A stretch of DNA of 64,000 nucleotides from Marisa cornuarietis. Taxonomy: Eukaryota > Mollusca > Gastropoda > Architaenioglossa > Ampullariidae. This document shows, one piece after another, positions 62,640 to 64,000 of the stretch (positions are counted from its first letter, which is position 1; each line of letters starts with the position of its first letter). Below the pieces are notes generated by a model. It was not told where the DNA came from. It saw only the letters and a list, made by a program, of their open reading frames with translations, and made no database searches. The position numbers and the translations under genes are program-made. The DNA is taken from assembly GCA_004794655.1 (NCBI GenBank), contig SMMW01000535.1, forward strand, positions 1,550,001 through 1,614,000, given 5' to 3'.

Positions 62640-63250
62640 AGCTAGAAAACTTGTTAACATTCTTCGTTTATAGCTAGTAAGCTTGCTGACACTGTAAATT
62701 CAAAGTGGCTAAGGCATTTGGCGATGTCAGTAAAAGGCTTTTAAAAAGTAGCTAATGACAATACAGTCAGTGTGTTGCCATTGTAAGCGCAAAGCTAGTA
62801 AGCTTGTTGCCATTGTAAGCACAAAGCTAGTAAGCTAGTTGCCATTGTAAGCACAAAGCTAGTAAGCTAGTTGCCATTGTAAGCACAAAGCTAGTAAGCT
62901 TGTTGTCATTGTAAGAACAAAACTGTTAAGTTTGCTGACATTTTAAGTAAAAGGCGAGTAAGCTGATGTCAATAGAAAGCTAGTAACCTAGCTAGAGGCG
63001 CTGCTGCAAGGCTTTTAAGGAAGTTGATGATGTCAGTACAAGGCTACTGAGCCTGGTAACAATTCAGTAGCAGACTGGAAAACTAGCTTCCAATACAGCA
63101 CTAGATTAAATTAGCTTAATGACTAATTACATTGTTAATAAGTTAGCTAGCGATGACATTAGAAAACTAACATGCTAGTTGATGGTATCAATAAACAGGC
63201 AAGTAAGCTGTTTGGTGGTCAGTAAAATGCTATTAAGCCTAGTATTAATA
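62640..63250. repeat. 32-bp minisatellite with degenerate flanks
   Basis: Near-perfect 32-bp units (ACAAAGCTAGTAAGCTAGTT plus GCCATTGTAAGC) start at 62789, 62821, 62853 and 62885. Diverged GCTAGTAAGC-type units extend on both sides. Confidence 0.85.
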
Positions 63251-63658
63251 ACAGTAAAATGCTATAACAGTAAAATAACAGTAAAAGCTGCATTGAGGCT
63301 GATGGACCGAGGACACAAACATGCAGATAAATATATCCACATACAGATAAAAAAAAGGGAGCGAACATGCGACATCGGCGACAAACAAACTAATGGGCAG
63401 GATTCTAGAAAAATCGAAAAATAAATACTACGACAGAAAGAGACTTGATGGCTTTAGCCGAGAACCATTGTCCCAGACACGCAAAACACTGACATGAAGT
63501 CTCTGGAAACGGAACAACTACAGGCAAAAGGACCATTAAGGGAGCTTAATAACTGTAGAGCAAAAGCGAAAAAAATATTGTTCGTGATGTGTGTCTGCAT
63601 GCATGTGCGTGCGTGCACGCTGGTGTTTATATATATACATATATGTGTGTGCAGGCGT

Positions 63659-63659
<1 letters not shown>

Positions 63660-63705
<46 letters not shown>
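63660..63705. repeat. (GT)n microsatellite
   Basis: About 22 units near the right end of the window. Confidence 0.95.
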
Positions 63706-63709
<4 letters not shown>

Positions 63710-64000
63710 AATTCGTGCGTGCATACATAAGCATGGGAAGTAAGCGTGAGTTAAGTCCCCTGTCCCAGGGTATAACTTGGCCATTACTGCGGAAGCTTAG
63801 TAATGGAATTCCTGACAAAAACCTGTTTGCTGCTCCCTTCCTAGAGAAACAACGAAAGGTCTGAAGCAGAAGTTCAAAGATTATAGGCTGTGTTGAGAAA
63901 TCTTTATTACTTCTTCGGACATTCTATTTTCAGAAATATTCTTTCTACAGCGACATGACTCAAATTATCCTAGAAAACTCTGTACATGTCCCTTCTCCCA

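Noticed and set aside
62789..62930. 32-bp repeats resembling a CRISPR spacing
   Set aside because: The units are directly tandem with no unique spacers, and the window is animal nuclear DNA.

Overview
The window looks like animal nuclear DNA, most likely from a mollusc and probably a gastropod. The evidence is spliced genes with GT/AG introns, AT-rich intergenic DNA dense in (CA)n/(TG)n and 4-bp microsatellites, tRNA-derived SINE-like repeats, a decayed LINE, and a serotonin-receptor-like GPCR. The mollusc assignment is inference; no species marker is visible.

Three protein-coding loci can be supported. Two are a head-to-tail tandem pair of nine-exon genes on the + strand (20028-28005 and 31156-36016). 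Both encode cation diffusion facilitator (CDF) metal transporters of the manganese type, with a DxxxD motif in the second and the fifth membrane helix. All eight introns fall at equivalent positions in the two genes. The second gene carries an extra three-copy, 14-residue Cys/sequon repeat in the loop between helices 3 and 4. A frameshifted relic of a third CDF last exon lies at about 39260-39618, separated from gene 2 by a 5'-truncated, broken LINE on the - strand (37352-39240) that ends in a (TCAG)n tail. The third gene is a single-exon amine GPCR on the - strand (59850-60983), closest in motifs to the 5-HT6 serotonin receptor class.

Region by region: 1-20027 holds microsatellites and no recognisable gene. 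20028-28345 is CDF gene 1 with repeat-rich introns. 28346-31155 is intergenic and holds a foldback (MITE-like) element with a 9-bp flanking duplication. 31156-36582 is CDF gene 2. 36583-39618 holds the LINE and the CDF pseudo-exon. 39619-59384 is gene-poor, with SINE-like copies, a 94-bp tandem duplication and several minisatellites of distinct period (27, 34 and 40 bp). 59385-61076 is the GPCR. 61077-64000 is noncoding with a 32-bp-period minisatellite.

The CDF genes would act together only in the sense of being duplicated metal exporters. Nothing in the sequence links them to the GPCR. Exon limits were set by hand from splice sites, reading-frame continuity and paralogue comparison, without transcript data.
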